A DNA stretch of 64,000 nt, taken from contig NZ_JBBHDV010000011.1 of the NCBI RefSeq assembly GCF_037478135.1, positions 1 to 64,000 on the forward strand, in the 5' to 3' direction. Source of the stretch: Denitratimonas sp037478135. GTDB taxonomy: Bacteria > Pseudomonadota > Gammaproteobacteria > Xanthomonadales > Xanthomonadaceae. Below, piece after piece: positions 17,156 to 25,578 of the stretch. How positions within the stretch are numbered: position 1 is the first letter of the stretch; every line of letters starts with the position of its first letter. The translations under genes and the position numbers were made by a program. Under the pieces are notes generated by a model, which was not told the origin of the DNA, searched no databases, and saw only the letters and a list, made by a program, of their open reading frames with translations.

Positions 17156-18091
17156 TCAGCCGGCGGGTTTCATCCACAAGGCCACGACGAGGCCGGCAAA
17201 CACCGCCGCGCCGACCCAGTTGTTGTGCAGGAAGGCGCGGAAGCACGGCCCGCGCTCACGCTTGCGGGCGATCCAGAACTCCCACAGCACCAGTCCCAGC
17301 GCCACACCGAGCCCGGCCAGATAGGCCACGCCCAGTTCCGCACGCTGCCCGACCAGCAGCATCGTGACGAAGAAGCCGGCATACAGCACAGCCTGCGCGA
17401 TCAGATCGGCATCGCCGAACAACACCGCCGTGGACTTGGAGCCGATGCGGATATCGTCGTCGCGGTCGACCATCGCGTACCAGGTGTCGTAGGCCGTGGT
17501 CCACAGCACATTGCCGCAGAACAGCAGCCAGGCCAGTGGCGGCACGGTGTTCTGCACCGCGGCAAATGCCATCGGAATACCCCAGCCGAACGCCAGCCCC
17601 AGGTACACCTGCGGCAGATAGGTATGGCGCTTCAGATACGGATACGTGGCCGCGAGGAAGGCGCCGACGATGCTCAGCTGGATCGTCAGCCGGTTAGTCA
17701 GCAGCACCAGCCCGAACGCCACCAGCATCAGCACCACGAACGTCGCCAGCGCCTGCCGTCCGTTCAGTTCGCCGGTTGCGAGCGGGCGGGCACGGGTGCG
17801 TTCCACGTGTGGATCGAGCCAGCGGTCGGCATAGTCGTTGATGACGCAGCCGGCCGAGCGCGTCAGCCACACCCCGGCGGTGAAGATCAGCAGCAGATGC
17901 CAGGGCGGAAAACCATCGGCGGCCAGCCACAGCGCCCACCAGGTCGGCCACAGCAGCAGCAGCGTACCGATCGGCCGGTCACCACGCAGCAGGCGCCAGT
18001 AGGCCTGCCAGCGCGGAGCGGGAACGGCGGCGACCGGTGCGGCGGCATGGCGTGGTGCGGGAGCAGGGCGGCGGGAGCGCGGCTGGGACAT
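17156..18091 (-). CDS. ubiA: 4-hydroxybenzoate polyprenyltransferase
   Basis: Attaches a polyprenyl chain to 4-hydroxybenzoate in the inner membrane, an early step of ubiquinone synthesis. The 311-residue protein has about eight membrane helices and both Asp-rich diphosphate sites: NDYADRWLDPHVERTRARP (first) and YAMVDRDDD (second). The first 28 residues form an Ala/Pro/Arg extension absent from E. coli UbiA. GGAGGT just before ATG 18091 supports the start. Its substrate could be supplied by the chorismatase at 27385-28278. It converges on mnmG with 7 bases between stops. Confidence 0.95.
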   Translation of the reverse strand: MSQPRSRRPAPAPRHAAAPVAAVPAPRWQAYWRLLRGDRPIGTLLLLWPTWWALWLAADGFPPWHLLLIFTAGVWLTRSAGCVINDYADRWLDPHVERTRARPLATGELNGRQALATFVVLMLVAFGLVLLTNRLTIQLSIVGAFLAATYPYLKRHTYLPQVYLGLAFGWGIPMAFAAVQNTVPPLAWLLFCGNVLWTTAYDTWYAMVDRDDDIRIGSKSTAVLFGDADLIAQAVLYAGFFVTMLLVGQRAELGVAYLAGLGVALGLVLWEFWIARKRERGPCFRAFLHNNWVGAAVFAGLVVALWMKPAG

Positions 18092-18333
18092 TGAAACCTC
18101 CGGAACGCGGCCGTCGGGGTGGTATTTTCCGGCACGCGGGCCAATATGTTAGAGCGGGTCGCCCGGTTTGAAGCCCTGCTCCGGAACAGGCCGTGTCCAG
18201 CGCGGCGTAGCCGGACCGACAGGCTGAACCGGTACAAAAGTGGAAACCCTTCTCCGGTCACGGCCCTTTCGCCAACGCGTCGTGTCCCATGGCGCGGCAG
18301 CGCCACCTTCGAACTTTTCAGGAGCACCGCTTC

Positions 18334-18567
18334 ATGAGCACAACCGGACAAGGCAGTACGGGCAATGTCATTGCCGCCATCTGCAGCCTGTTCATTCCCG
18401 GCCTGGGACAACTGGTCCAGGGACGCCTGATGGCGGCGCTGGGCTGGTTCCTGCTGGCCTGCATCGGGTTTGTCATCACCTGGATCATCACGTTGAGCCT
18501 GCTGCCGTTCGGCTGGTTCATCGTCAGCATCTTCTCCTGCCTGAACGCGGCGATGTTCCGCCGCTGA
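18334..18567 (+). CDS. Small two-helix membrane protein
   Basis: A 77-residue protein beginning MSTTGQGSTGNVIAAI, with AGGAG at 18320-18324. A hydrophobic segment (about 12-30, CSLFIPGLGQLVQGR with a short re-entrant look) and a second long segment (about 33-66) suggest a small inner-membrane protein; the C-terminus is NAAMFRR. The FIPGLGQ(L/I)xxGR pattern is shared with small TM2-like or DUF-type membrane proteins, but I cannot name the family. It precedes rpmB by 223 bases. Confidence 0.7.
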   Translation: MSTTGQGSTGNVIAAICSLFIPGLGQLVQGRLMAALGWFLLACIGFVITWIITLSLLPFGWFIVSIFSCLNAAMFRR

Positions 18568-18597
18568 GGCACGGCACGGGGCTCCGTGCTCCGGTGC

Positions 18598-18626
18598 TTG
18601 CAGGCTGGCGGGCGGGCTGGCAAAAT
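18598..18626 (+). promoter_or_regulatory. Possible rpmB-rpmG promoter
   Basis: TTGCAG (18598-18603) and CAAAAT (18621-18626) are separated by 17 bases, about 165 bases before rpmB. The match to sigma-70 elements is moderate. Confidence 0.3.
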
Positions 18627-18790
18627 ACGCGGCTCGCTTCGTCCGGCGCATGCCGGGTGCGAACGGCAGCGCGATGCCGTCAGCCTTCGAGAAGCCTGCT
18701 TCCGATTCCCAGATCGCGTACCGCCCGCGTGCGGTGGGGCCGCCGTTTCCCTGGCCAAGGGAGACAACATCATTACCTTCGAGGTGCGCC

Positions 18791-19027
18791 ATGGCACGTG
18801 TGTGTCAAGTGAGCAAGAAGGGTGTGCAGACCGGCAACAACGTCTCGCACGCCAACAACAAGTCCCGTCGTCGCTGGCTTCCGAACCTGCACGAACGCCG
18901 CTTCTGGGTGGCGAGCGAAAACCGCTGGATCAAGCTGCGCGTGTCCAATCATGCCCTGCGCACCATCGACAAGAACGGCATCGACGCCGTGCTGGCCGAA
19001 CTGCGCGCCCGCGGCGAAAAGGTCTGA
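18791..19027 (+). CDS. rpmB: 50S ribosomal protein L28
   Basis: A 78-residue large-subunit protein. The MARVCQVSKKGVQTGNNVSH start, the RRRWLPNLHERRFW segment and the C-terminal LRARGEKV are typical of proteobacterial L28. It is followed by rpmG after 13 bases, the conserved rpmBG operon. Confidence 0.97.
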   Translation: MARVCQVSKKGVQTGNNVSHANNKSRRRWLPNLHERRFWVASENRWIKLRVSNHALRTIDKNGIDAVLAELRARGEKV

Positions 19028-19040
19028 GGAGTAGACGATC

Positions 19041-19205
19041 ATGGCATCCAAGCGCGACAAGATTCGCCTGACTTCTTCGGCTGGTACCGGTCATTTCTAC
19101 ACCACCGACAAGAACAAGAAGAACACGCCGAGCAAGATCGAGATCAAGAAGTACGATCCGGTCATCCGCAAGCACGTCATCTACAAGGAAGGCAAGATCA
19201 AGTGA
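19041..19205 (+). CDS. rpmG: 50S ribosomal protein L33
   Basis: A 54-residue protein: MASKRDKIRLTSSAGTGHFY at the start, then TTDKNKKNTPSKIEIKKYDP, ending VIYKEGKIK. This is the zinc-independent form of L33 since the CxxC pairs are missing. Ribosome site GAGGAG lies at 19026-19031. It shares the rpmB transcript, which ends at the terminator at 19245. Confidence 0.97.
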   Translation: MASKRDKIRLTSSAGTGHFYTTDKNKKNTPSKIEIKKYDPVIRKHVIYKEGKIK

Positions 19206-19244
19206 TCTTCCGGTGCGGCCCGGCCGCCCCTTGAAGTAGCATCG

Positions 19245-19272
19245 AAACCCGCCTGCCGGCGGGTTTCTTTTT
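19245..19272 (+). terminator. Rho-independent terminator of rpmBG
   Basis: AAACCCGCC (19245-19253) pairs with GGCGGGTTT (19258-19266) around TGCC, followed by CTTTTT. Confidence 0.9.
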
Positions 19273-19330
19273 GCCCGTGTGATGGCAGCGAAAGCATCCC
19301 GCGCTGCGGCCGGTGCCGACGCGTTGGTGG

Positions 19331-19360
19331 TTGCCGCTGCGGCCACGCGCGACCTACACT
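19331..19360 (+). promoter_or_regulatory. Possible promoter of the GGDEF/EAL sensor gene
   Basis: TTGCCG (19331-19336) and TACACT (19355-19360) are 18 bases apart, each matching 4 of 6 consensus bases. They lie 35 bases before the preferred start codon. Confidence 0.35.
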
Positions 19361-19394
19361 GATTCCTGACTTCCTGCCCGTGCGACTATCAGGC

Positions 19395-22300
19395 ATGTTC
19401 AAGGGGATGCTTGCCAGATATGCATGCGTGTCCCGCCTGATGCGGCTGGGGCTGGGGTTGCTGCTGTGCCTGCCGCTGGTGGCCGGCGCGGTGGTGCGCG
19501 ATTACCACTTCCGCATGCTGGATGCGCGCCAAGGCCTGTCGCAGAGCAGCGTCACCGCCTTCCTGCAGGACCGCAGCGGATTCGTCTGGATCGCGACCCA
19601 GGGTGATCTGCACCGCTTCGACGGTTACAGCTTCCAGATGCTGGAAGATCTGGTCGAAGGTGACGGCACCCTGCCCAGTTTCGTGCAGGCGCTGGCCGAG
19701 GGCGATGACGGTACGATCTATATCGGCACGCTGCAGGATGGCCTTTACCTGCTGGATCCGGCACGACGCCACCTGCGCCCGGCAAGCCCGCCGTCCGGCG
19801 CGCATTCCATGCCGAAACGGCGCGTGGAGGCGCTGTTTTTCCAGCCCGGCGTCGGCCTGTGGGTGGCCTGGCCGCATGGCGTCGGCCGTTTCGACGCTGC
19901 CACCGGCAGCTATCAGGAAATGCTGGTCTTCGATCTGGGTCGCTCCTCGCCGGAGGCCGGCCGCATCGCGCGCGGGGTGCGGGCGTTGACGGTGGATCAG
20001 GACGGCATGCTGTGGATCGCGGCCAGCCACGGCATCTATCGGATCCACACCGGCAGCGGCCAGGCCGACCGGCATTCGGTGCTGGGTGCATCTGCGCTGC
20101 TGGTGGACGAGGCTGGCGACCTGTGGCTCGGCACCCCTGACGGCCTGCATCGCAAACGTCGCGGCAAGCCGGCGCTGGAGCCGCTATGGCCGCAACAGGC
20201 ACCGTCTACAGACGCGAGCTGCTGCGATGTGATCGCGCTGGCGCTGGCCGCTGATGGTGCGATCTGGCTGTCGGTACGGCGCGGCAATGTCTGGCGCTAT
20301 TCGCCGCTGGCCGGCAATGCCAGTGCGATTCCCACCAGCCCATGGGTTGACGGGATGCTGGCCGAAAGCAGCATCGCGCAGATGATGATCGACCGCTCCA
20401 ACTTGCTCTGGCTCGGCGGTTATGCGCGGGGTGTGGCGACCACGCCGGCCGATGGCACGCCGTTCCGTGCAGTATTCGACATGGATCCGGCGCGTGATCC
20501 GATGACCGGCAATTTCATCCGCGCCATCCTGGAAGGCGACAGTGGCGAATACTGGCTCGGCACGTTGGGCGGGCTGCGTCGCTACGAGCCACTGTACGAT
20601 CATTTCGAAGCCTTCGACGCCGCATTCGAGCCGGTGCCCGGCCGGGCCGGGCCGCAGCCTACGCCCGTGATCAACGCGATCCGCGCCGGTAACGGCAATG
20701 TATTGTGGCTGGCGACCAGCGTGGGATTGTACCGCTTCGATACCGGCACGCGACGGGCCGAGGCGGTTCCGCTCAATGGCAGCCTTGCCCCGGTCTACAT
20801 ACGTACGCTGGAGCGCGTACGTGATGGCAGCCTGTGGATGGCCTACGGCGACGCCGGCCTGCTGCGGCTGGATCCGGTCACCGGTGAGGACAGCGTGCTG
20901 TCGCCACGGCCCGGAGTCGAAGGTGCGCACCATCTGGCCAATGTCACCGCGATCCTGGAGGATTCGCGCGGCCGCGTCTGGGTCGGTGGGCTGAACGGAG
21001 TCAGTCTCTATGATCCGGCCAGCGGGCGCTTCCGCAACTTCATGCATGATCCGGACCGCAACGATTCGCTGGCCGGCAACCTGGTGCGCACGATCCACGA
21101 AACCCGCGATGGCGCGATCTGGGTCGGCGGACATCACGGCCTGGACCAGGTGCTGGAATCGAGCACCGGCGACATCACCTTCCGCCGATTCGGCTTCCCC
21201 GGCGAGGACATTGATCCGGTGGTCTACGCGATCGCCGAGGACGCCGACGGGCGTCTCTGGGTCAGCGGCAACGACGGCATCGTGCGGATCAACCGGGGTG
21301 ACGGCAGCATGGTGCGTTACGGCCTCAGTGCCGGGTTGCAGGATCTGGAATTCAACGGCAACGCAGTGGCGATGCTGCGCGATGGGCAGCTGGCATTCGG
21401 CGGCATCCGCGGGCTCAACCTGATTGACCCGGCGGCGGTGCAGCCCAGCCGCTTCGATGCGCCGGTGGCGCTGACCTGGATCGGCAGCGGCCGGCGCTCA
21501 CCGACCGGGCGCATGACCCAGACCGAGGAGATCCAGATGCCGCAACGGCTGCGGGTGCTGAGCCTGGGGTTCGCCGCGCTGGACTACACCTCGCCGGAGA
21601 ACAACCTGTTCTCCTATCGTCTCGAAGGGTTCGATCCGGAATTCAGCCCGCCGTCGCCACGGGCATCGGCGATCTACACCAACCTGGCGCCGGGGCGTTA
21701 TCTGTTCCGGGTACGCGCCACCAATCATGCCGGGGTCTGGAGCAGCCACGAGCTGCGCGTGCCGGTCCACATCCTGGCGCCGTGGTGGCGTTCGGCCTGG
21801 GCCATGGCCGGCTATGCGGTGCTGGCGATCGGCCTGCTCTGGGCGCTGTGGCAGGCACGCGCAGCGCGACGCGCGCATCGTGCCAACCTGCTGGCGCAGA
21901 TCCGCGAGCGCGAGGACCGTTTGAAGCTGTCGCTGTGGGGCGCCGGGGATTCTTTCTGGGACTGGGATGTGCGCAACGACGTGATCCACCGGATCGGCGC
22001 TGAACATCTGCTTCAGGGGCCGGCCGAACAGATGCTCACCACGGACGAGTGGCGCGAACACGCGATCCATCCGGACGACCTGCCGCAGGTGCATCAGCGC
22101 ATGCAGGAACATCTGGCCGGACTCAGCGAGTCCTTCGAATCCGAGCACCGCGTGCGCAATTCCAACAACGAATGGGTCTGGGTGCGGGCGCGCGGCAAGG
22201 TGGTCGAGCGCGATGCCGACTTCAATCCGCTGCGCGTGGCCGGCACCGCGCGCGACATCACCGCCAACCGCCGCGCAGAGCGCGAGCGTCGCATCGCCTC

Positions 22301-23978
22301 CGAGGTGCTGCGCAGCATGAACGAGGCGGTGGCGGTGGTGGACCTCAGCTTCCGTTTCGTCTCGGTCAATCCGGCGTTCTCGCGCATCACCGGTTACCGC
22401 GAGCAGGATGTCATCGGCATGGCCGAGAGCGTGCTGGAAAGCAGCCAGCATCCGCCCGAGTTCTATCGCCGCACGCGCGAAACGCTGACCGCCAGCGGCC
22501 ACTTCAAGGGCGAGATGTGGCTGCGCCGCGCCGATGGCGAGGAGTTTCTGGGCTGGGTTGAACAGGTCGAAGTGCGCGACGAATTCGGCGTGCGCAGCCA
22601 CTACGTCGCGGTGGTCAACGACATCACCGACAAGAAGCGCGCCGAGCAGGAACTGCGCTATCTGGCCAACTACGACACCCTCACCGGCCTGCCGAATCGC
22701 AGCCTGCTGTCCGAGCGCCTGGCCCGCGCCGTGGTGCGCGCGCGCCGGCATGAAACCCGGGTCGCGGTGCTGTTTCTGGATCTGGACCACTTCAAGGTGG
22801 TCAACGATTCGCTCGGACACGCTGCTGGCGACCGCATCCTGAAAGCCTCGGCACAGCGCCTGCTGGGCGTGGTCGGCACTTCGGACACCGTGGCACGGCT
22901 GGGCGGCGACGAGTTCACCATCGTGATGGAAGAGGTCGACGAACTGGCCGCCGTCGGCGCCATGGCCGAAGCGGTGATCGCCGCGTTCGGCGAGGCCATC
23001 CTGTCTGATGGGCACGGCGATGTCGTGATCTCGCCCTCGATCGGCATTTCGCTGTATCCCGAACATGCGCAGGTGCCGACCGATCTGCTGAAGTTCGCCG
23101 ATGCCGCGATGTACCGCGCCAAGGAGCGCGGCCGCAACACCTACCAGTTCTACGACGAATCCATGGATGCCGAAGTGCGGCGCCGCGCCACGCTGACCGC
23201 AGCGCTGCGGCGGGCGCTGGACCGCAACGAATTCCGTCTTGAGTTCCAGCCGCGCCAGTCGTTGTTCGATGGTCATATCGGCGGGGTCGAAGCGTTGCTG
23301 CGCTGGGACAGCGAAGAACTGGGCAGCGTGCCGCCCAGCGCCTTCATCCCGCTGGCCGAGGAAACCGGCCTGATCCTGCCGATCGGCGAATGGGTGCTGG
23401 GCGAAGCCTGCCGCACGCTGTGCCGCTGGCGCGAGGAAGGCGTGATGGATGTCGGGGTTGCGGTCAATGTCTCGGTGCTGCAACTGCTGCGCGGCAACCT
23501 GCCCGGCACGGTGGCGCGGGTGCTGGCTGAAACCGGTTTGCCGGCCCCACGCCTGGAGCTGGAGCTGACCGAGAGCATGGTGATGGCCAATGCCGAGCAG
23601 ACCATCACTATCCTGCGCGACCTCAAGCGCGTCGGCGTTTCGATCGCGATCGACGATTTCGGCACCGGCTATTCCTCGCTGATCTACCTCAAGCGCCTGC
23701 CGATCGACACGCTCAAGATCGACAAGGAATTTGTCGGCGACCTGACCCGCGACCCGGATGATGAGGCGATCACCGCCACGATCATCTCGATGGCGCACTC
23801 GCTCGGCCTGACCGTGGTGGCCGAAGGCGTGGAAACCGCCGAGCAACTGCGCTACCTGCACGAACACGGCTGCGACGAAATCCAGGGCTATCTGCTGGCG
23901 CGTCCTATGCGGCCGGACCAGTGTCTGGAGTTCCTGCAGTTTCAATCCGCGCAGCGGCGCGGACAACCGGTCGCTTGA
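19395..23978 (+). CDS. Membrane sensor with beta-propeller, PAS, GGDEF and EAL domains
   Basis: A 1,527-residue cyclic-di-GMP protein. After a signal peptide (LGLGLLLCLPLVAGA) come about 14 propeller repeats (GFVWIATQGDLHRFDG, MLWIAASHGIYRI and others; about 30-690), a Y_Y_Y domain (about 700-795), a membrane helix (about 801-820) and a linker coiled coil. Two PAS domains follow (about 845-960 and 970-1085). The GGDEF motif is intact at about 1170-1174, but the product-inhibition RxxD site before it is GTSD. The EAL domain starts at about E1299 and keeps NVS, ELTES, DDFGTGYSSL, K(IDKEF), AEGVET and Q(GY) residues, so phosphodiesterase activity is expected. ATG 19395 chosen; GTG 19380 and ATG 19440 are alternatives. 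Single gene, ligand unknown. Confidence 0.93.
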   Translation: MFKGMLARYACVSRLMRLGLGLLLCLPLVAGAVVRDYHFRMLDARQGLSQSSVTAFLQDRSGFVWIATQGDLHRFDGYSFQMLEDLVEGDGTLPSFVQALAEGDDGTIYIGTLQDGLYLLDPARRHLRPASPPSGAHSMPKRRVEALFFQPGVGLWVAWPHGVGRFDAATGSYQEMLVFDLGRSSPEAGRIARGVRALTVDQDGMLWIAASHGIYRIHTGSGQADRHSVLGASALLVDEAGDLWLGTPDGLHRKRRGKPALEPLWPQQAPSTDASCCDVIALALAADGAIWLSVRRGNVWRYSPLAGNASAIPTSPWVDGMLAESSIAQMMIDRSNLLWLGGYARGVATTPADGTPFRAVFDMDPARDPMTGNFIRAILEGDSGEYWLGTLGGLRRYEPLYDHFEAFDAAFEPVPGRAGPQPTPVINAIRAGNGNVLWLATSVGLYRFDTGTRRAEAVPLNGSLAPVYIRTLERVRDGSLWMAYGDAGLLRLDPVTGEDSVLSPRPGVEGAHHLANVTAILEDSRGRVWVGGLNGVSLYDPASGRFRNFMHDPDRNDSLAGNLVRTIHETRDGAIWVGGHHGLDQVLESSTGDITFRRFGFPGEDIDPVVYAIAEDADGRLWVSGNDGIVRINRGDGSMVRYGLSAGLQDLEFNGNAVAMLRDGQLAFGGIRGLNLIDPAAVQPSRFDAPVALTWIGSGRRSPTGRMTQTEEIQMPQRLRVLSLGFAALDYTSPENNLFSYRLEGFDPEFSPPSPRASAIYTNLAPGRYLFRVRATNHAGVWSSHELRVPVHILAPWWRSAWAMAGYAVLAIGLLWALWQARAARRAHRANLLAQIREREDRLKLSLWGAGDSFWDWDVRNDVIHRIGAEHLLQGPAEQMLTTDEWREHAIHPDDLPQVHQRMQEHLAGLSESFESEHRVRNSNNEWVWVRARGKVVERDADFNPLRVAGTARDITANRRAERERRIASEVLRSMNEAVAVVDLSFRFVSVNPAFSRITGYREQDVIGMAESVLESSQHPPEFYRRTRETLTASGHFKGEMWLRRADGEEFLGWVEQVEVRDEFGVRSHYVAVVNDITDKKRAEQELRYLANYDTLTGLPNRSLLSERLARAVVRARRHETRVAVLFLDLDHFKVVNDSLGHAAGDRILKASAQRLLGVVGTSDTVARLGGDEFTIVMEEVDELAAVGAMAEAVIAAFGEAILSDGHGDVVISPSIGISLYPEHAQVPTDLLKFADAAMYRAKERGRNTYQFYDESMDAEVRRRATLTAALRRALDRNEFRLEFQPRQSLFDGHIGGVEALLRWDSEELGSVPPSAFIPLAEETGLILPIGEWVLGEACRTLCRWREEGVMDVGVAVNVSVLQLLRGNLPGTVARVLAETGLPAPRLELELTESMVMANAEQTITILRDLKRVGVSIAIDDFGTGYSSLIYLKRLPIDTLKIDKEFVGDLTRDPDDEAITATIISMAHSLGLTVVAEGVETAEQLRYLHEHGCDEIQGYLLARPMRPDQCLEFLQFQSAQRRGQPVA

Positions 23979-24009
23979 CCGCTTCCCGGGCGCCACCTAT
24001 CTTGCCGTA

Positions 24010-24231
24010 ATGTCCAGTCCTGACCTCCGCCAACAGCTGGAAGACCTTTCCGAACAGCTCGATCAGCTGGGCGTGGCGCTGGCCCGCCTGCTGGACGAGA
24101 ACCGCAGCCTGCGCGCCAGCCAGGAACAACTGGTCGGTGAGCGCGCCGCGCTGCTGTCCAAGAACGAGCAGGCACGCTCGCGGGTGGAGGCGATGATCCT
24201 GCGGCTCAAATCGCTGGAGCAGAACGCATGA
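24010..24231 (+). CDS. ZapB-like coiled-coil protein
   Basis: A 73-residue, wholly helical coiled-coil protein (heptad Leu/Val/Ile from about residue 7 to 70) of the small family that precedes zapA in many gammaproteobacteria (TIGR02449-like). It probably helps division-ring assembly, by analogy to ZapB. Its TGA overlaps the zapA ATG (ATGA), pointing to coupled translation. Confidence 0.8.
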   Translation: MSSPDLRQQLEDLSEQLDQLGVALARLLDENRSLRASQEQLVGERAALLSKNEQARSRVEAMILRLKSLEQNA

Positions 24232-24527
24232 GCGAGCCGGTCAGTGTCCGTATCGTGGATCGGGAATACCTGGTTGCCTGTGAGCCGGAAGAACGCGACG
24301 GCCTGATCCAGGCCGCGCAGATGCTGGATCGGCAGATGCGCGAAATCCGTGCCGGCAACCGCATGGCCGGGATCGACCGGATCGCGGTGCTGGCGGCGCT
24401 GAACCTGGCGCACGAGCTGCAACAGCTGCGGCGCGGCGAGCAGGCCGAACATCAGGGCCTGGCGCTGGTGCTGGGCGAAATGTCGCGCAAGCTGGACCGG
24501 CTGTTGAACGAGGCCCGGCAGCGCTGA
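24228..24527 (+). CDS. zapA: Cell division protein ZapA
   Basis: A 99-residue cytosolic protein that cross-links FtsZ filaments. It has the ZapA N-terminal globular part (VSVRIVDREYLVACEPEER, DGLIQAAQMLD, ILA-type block VLAALNLAHEL) and a C-terminal coiled coil. It overlaps the upstream ZapB-like gene by 4 bases. In many gammaproteobacteria zapA is followed by 6S RNA and fau; here a convergent thioesterase gene lies between. Confidence 0.93.
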   Translation: MSEPVSVRIVDREYLVACEPEERDGLIQAAQMLDRQMREIRAGNRMAGIDRIAVLAALNLAHELQQLRRGEQAEHQGLALVLGEMSRKLDRLLNEARQR

Positions 24528-24617
24528 GTACATGTCCGGGCGCGGCAGCTGTGCCGCAGTTCGGGATGAAAAGAATCTTCCCGCCGGCAACACCCGGCTG
24601 GCCCGGATGACGTGATT

Positions 24618-25121
24618 TCAGCCGCCTGTCGCGCGCTGCGCCTGCTCGCCCAGGCGCGCGATATCCACCATCACGAATAGCGAATCGGCGCGCACCGTCA
24701 GCACATCGCCGGCGTGGATTTCGCACAGCACCCGGGTCTTGCGCCCGACCTCGCCTTCGACCCGTGCCTCCAGCAGCAGCTCCTGCCCCATTGGCGTGGG
24801 CCGCAGGTAATCCAGCCCCAGATGCGCGGTCACGCAATGGATCGCCGGCTCGCTTCCCGGTTCGCGGCCCTGTGCTCGGTAATGCGCCGCCATCGCGGTC
24901 CAGTTCGAATGGCAATCCACCAGCATCGCCAGCAGGCCGCCGTAGACCAGCCCCGGCCAGCCGATGAACTCCTCGCGCGGAGTGTGGCGTGCCACCACGT
25001 GGATGCCGTCCTCGTGCCAGTGGCTGGCGATGCGCAACCCGGAAGGATGCTGCGGCCCGCAGCCGTAGCAACTGCCATCGGGTGCGGCCAGATGCTGGAG
25101 GGAGGCAGGTTCGGACGACAT
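24618..25121 (-). CDS. PaaI-type hotdog thioesterase
   Basis: A 167-residue hotdog-fold protein, probably hydrolysing acyl-CoA thioesters. Visible features are the N-terminal CYGCGPQHPSGL motif (shared with a subgroup of PaaI-like proteins, where Cys-x-x-Cys-Gly is followed by NPxG-like residues), GWPGLVYGGLLAMLVDCHSNW with the active-site Gly-Gly helix, and the paired strand LGLDYLRPTPMGQELLLEA. ATG 25121 gives a compact protein; the longer frame has no support. It is inserted between zapA and the 6S RNA candidate on the opposite strand. Confidence 0.8.
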   Translation of the reverse strand: MSSEPASLQHLAAPDGSCYGCGPQHPSGLRIASHWHEDGIHVVARHTPREEFIGWPGLVYGGLLAMLVDCHSNWTAMAAHYRAQGREPGSEPAIHCVTAHLGLDYLRPTPMGQELLLEARVEGEVGRKTRVLCEIHAGDVLTVRADSLFVMVDIARLGEQAQRATGG

Positions 25122-25329
25122 GGGAAAACAACTCCGGGAAACAGCGGCGAGGCCGCCGTGAAAGATCGATCGCATGCCCGCGCGCAGGGCGCTGCATGGG
25201 CAGCGTGCCGGCAGTATCACGCGACCGCCGCACCATTGACCATCATCGCGCATCGGCACCGAAGCCGCCATGAATTGCAGCGCGTGGTCATCGTGCCCGG
25301 CTGCTGCCCTTGCGCTAAGATTGGCCTGC

Positions 25330-25520
25330 AACCTCTGCCGTGCCCGACAGCGTACGCTTACATTTGCCTTGGCCCTATTGAACGACTCCGGGGACGCAAA
25401 CAAGGCCGGTGTGCATGCCCGCCACGTGCGGTAAGCCCGACGCCACGCAAGCGACCCCACCTGATCCTCGGGATCAAGGTCGTTTCGTACGCATCGACGC
25501 GGTGGAGGCTGCATTCCCTT
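25330..25520 (+). ncRNA. ssrS: 6S RNA candidate
   Basis: 6S RNA binds the sigma-70 RNA polymerase holoenzyme by mimicking open promoter DNA. The segment 25404-25436 (GG..GGTGTGCATGC.CG..C.GT.CGGTAAGCC) lines up with the E. coli 6S block GGUGAGCAUGCUCGGUCCGUCCGAGAAGCC. It is followed by a hairpin (ACCTGATCC/GGATCAAGGT, 25459-25480) matching the E. coli CCUUGAACC/GGUUCAAGG hairpin. Possible closing pairs are GCGTACG near 25350 with CGTACGC near 25486. It precedes fau, its usual neighbour. The ends are estimates to about 15 bases; a TAAGAT -10 (25316-25321) fits the 5' end. Confidence 0.75.
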
Positions 25521-25578
25521 TTCCCTCCACGCGCCTGCCGCGCTGGCAGCATCGCCTCGGCCTGCGCAGGATGATCTG

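Noticed and set aside
21498..23996. An 832-codon minus-strand frame opposite the GGDEF/EAL gene
   Set aside because: Same kind of artefact; composition Gln/Ala/Arg/His-rich and no domain, while the plus strand has GGDEF and EAL signatures.
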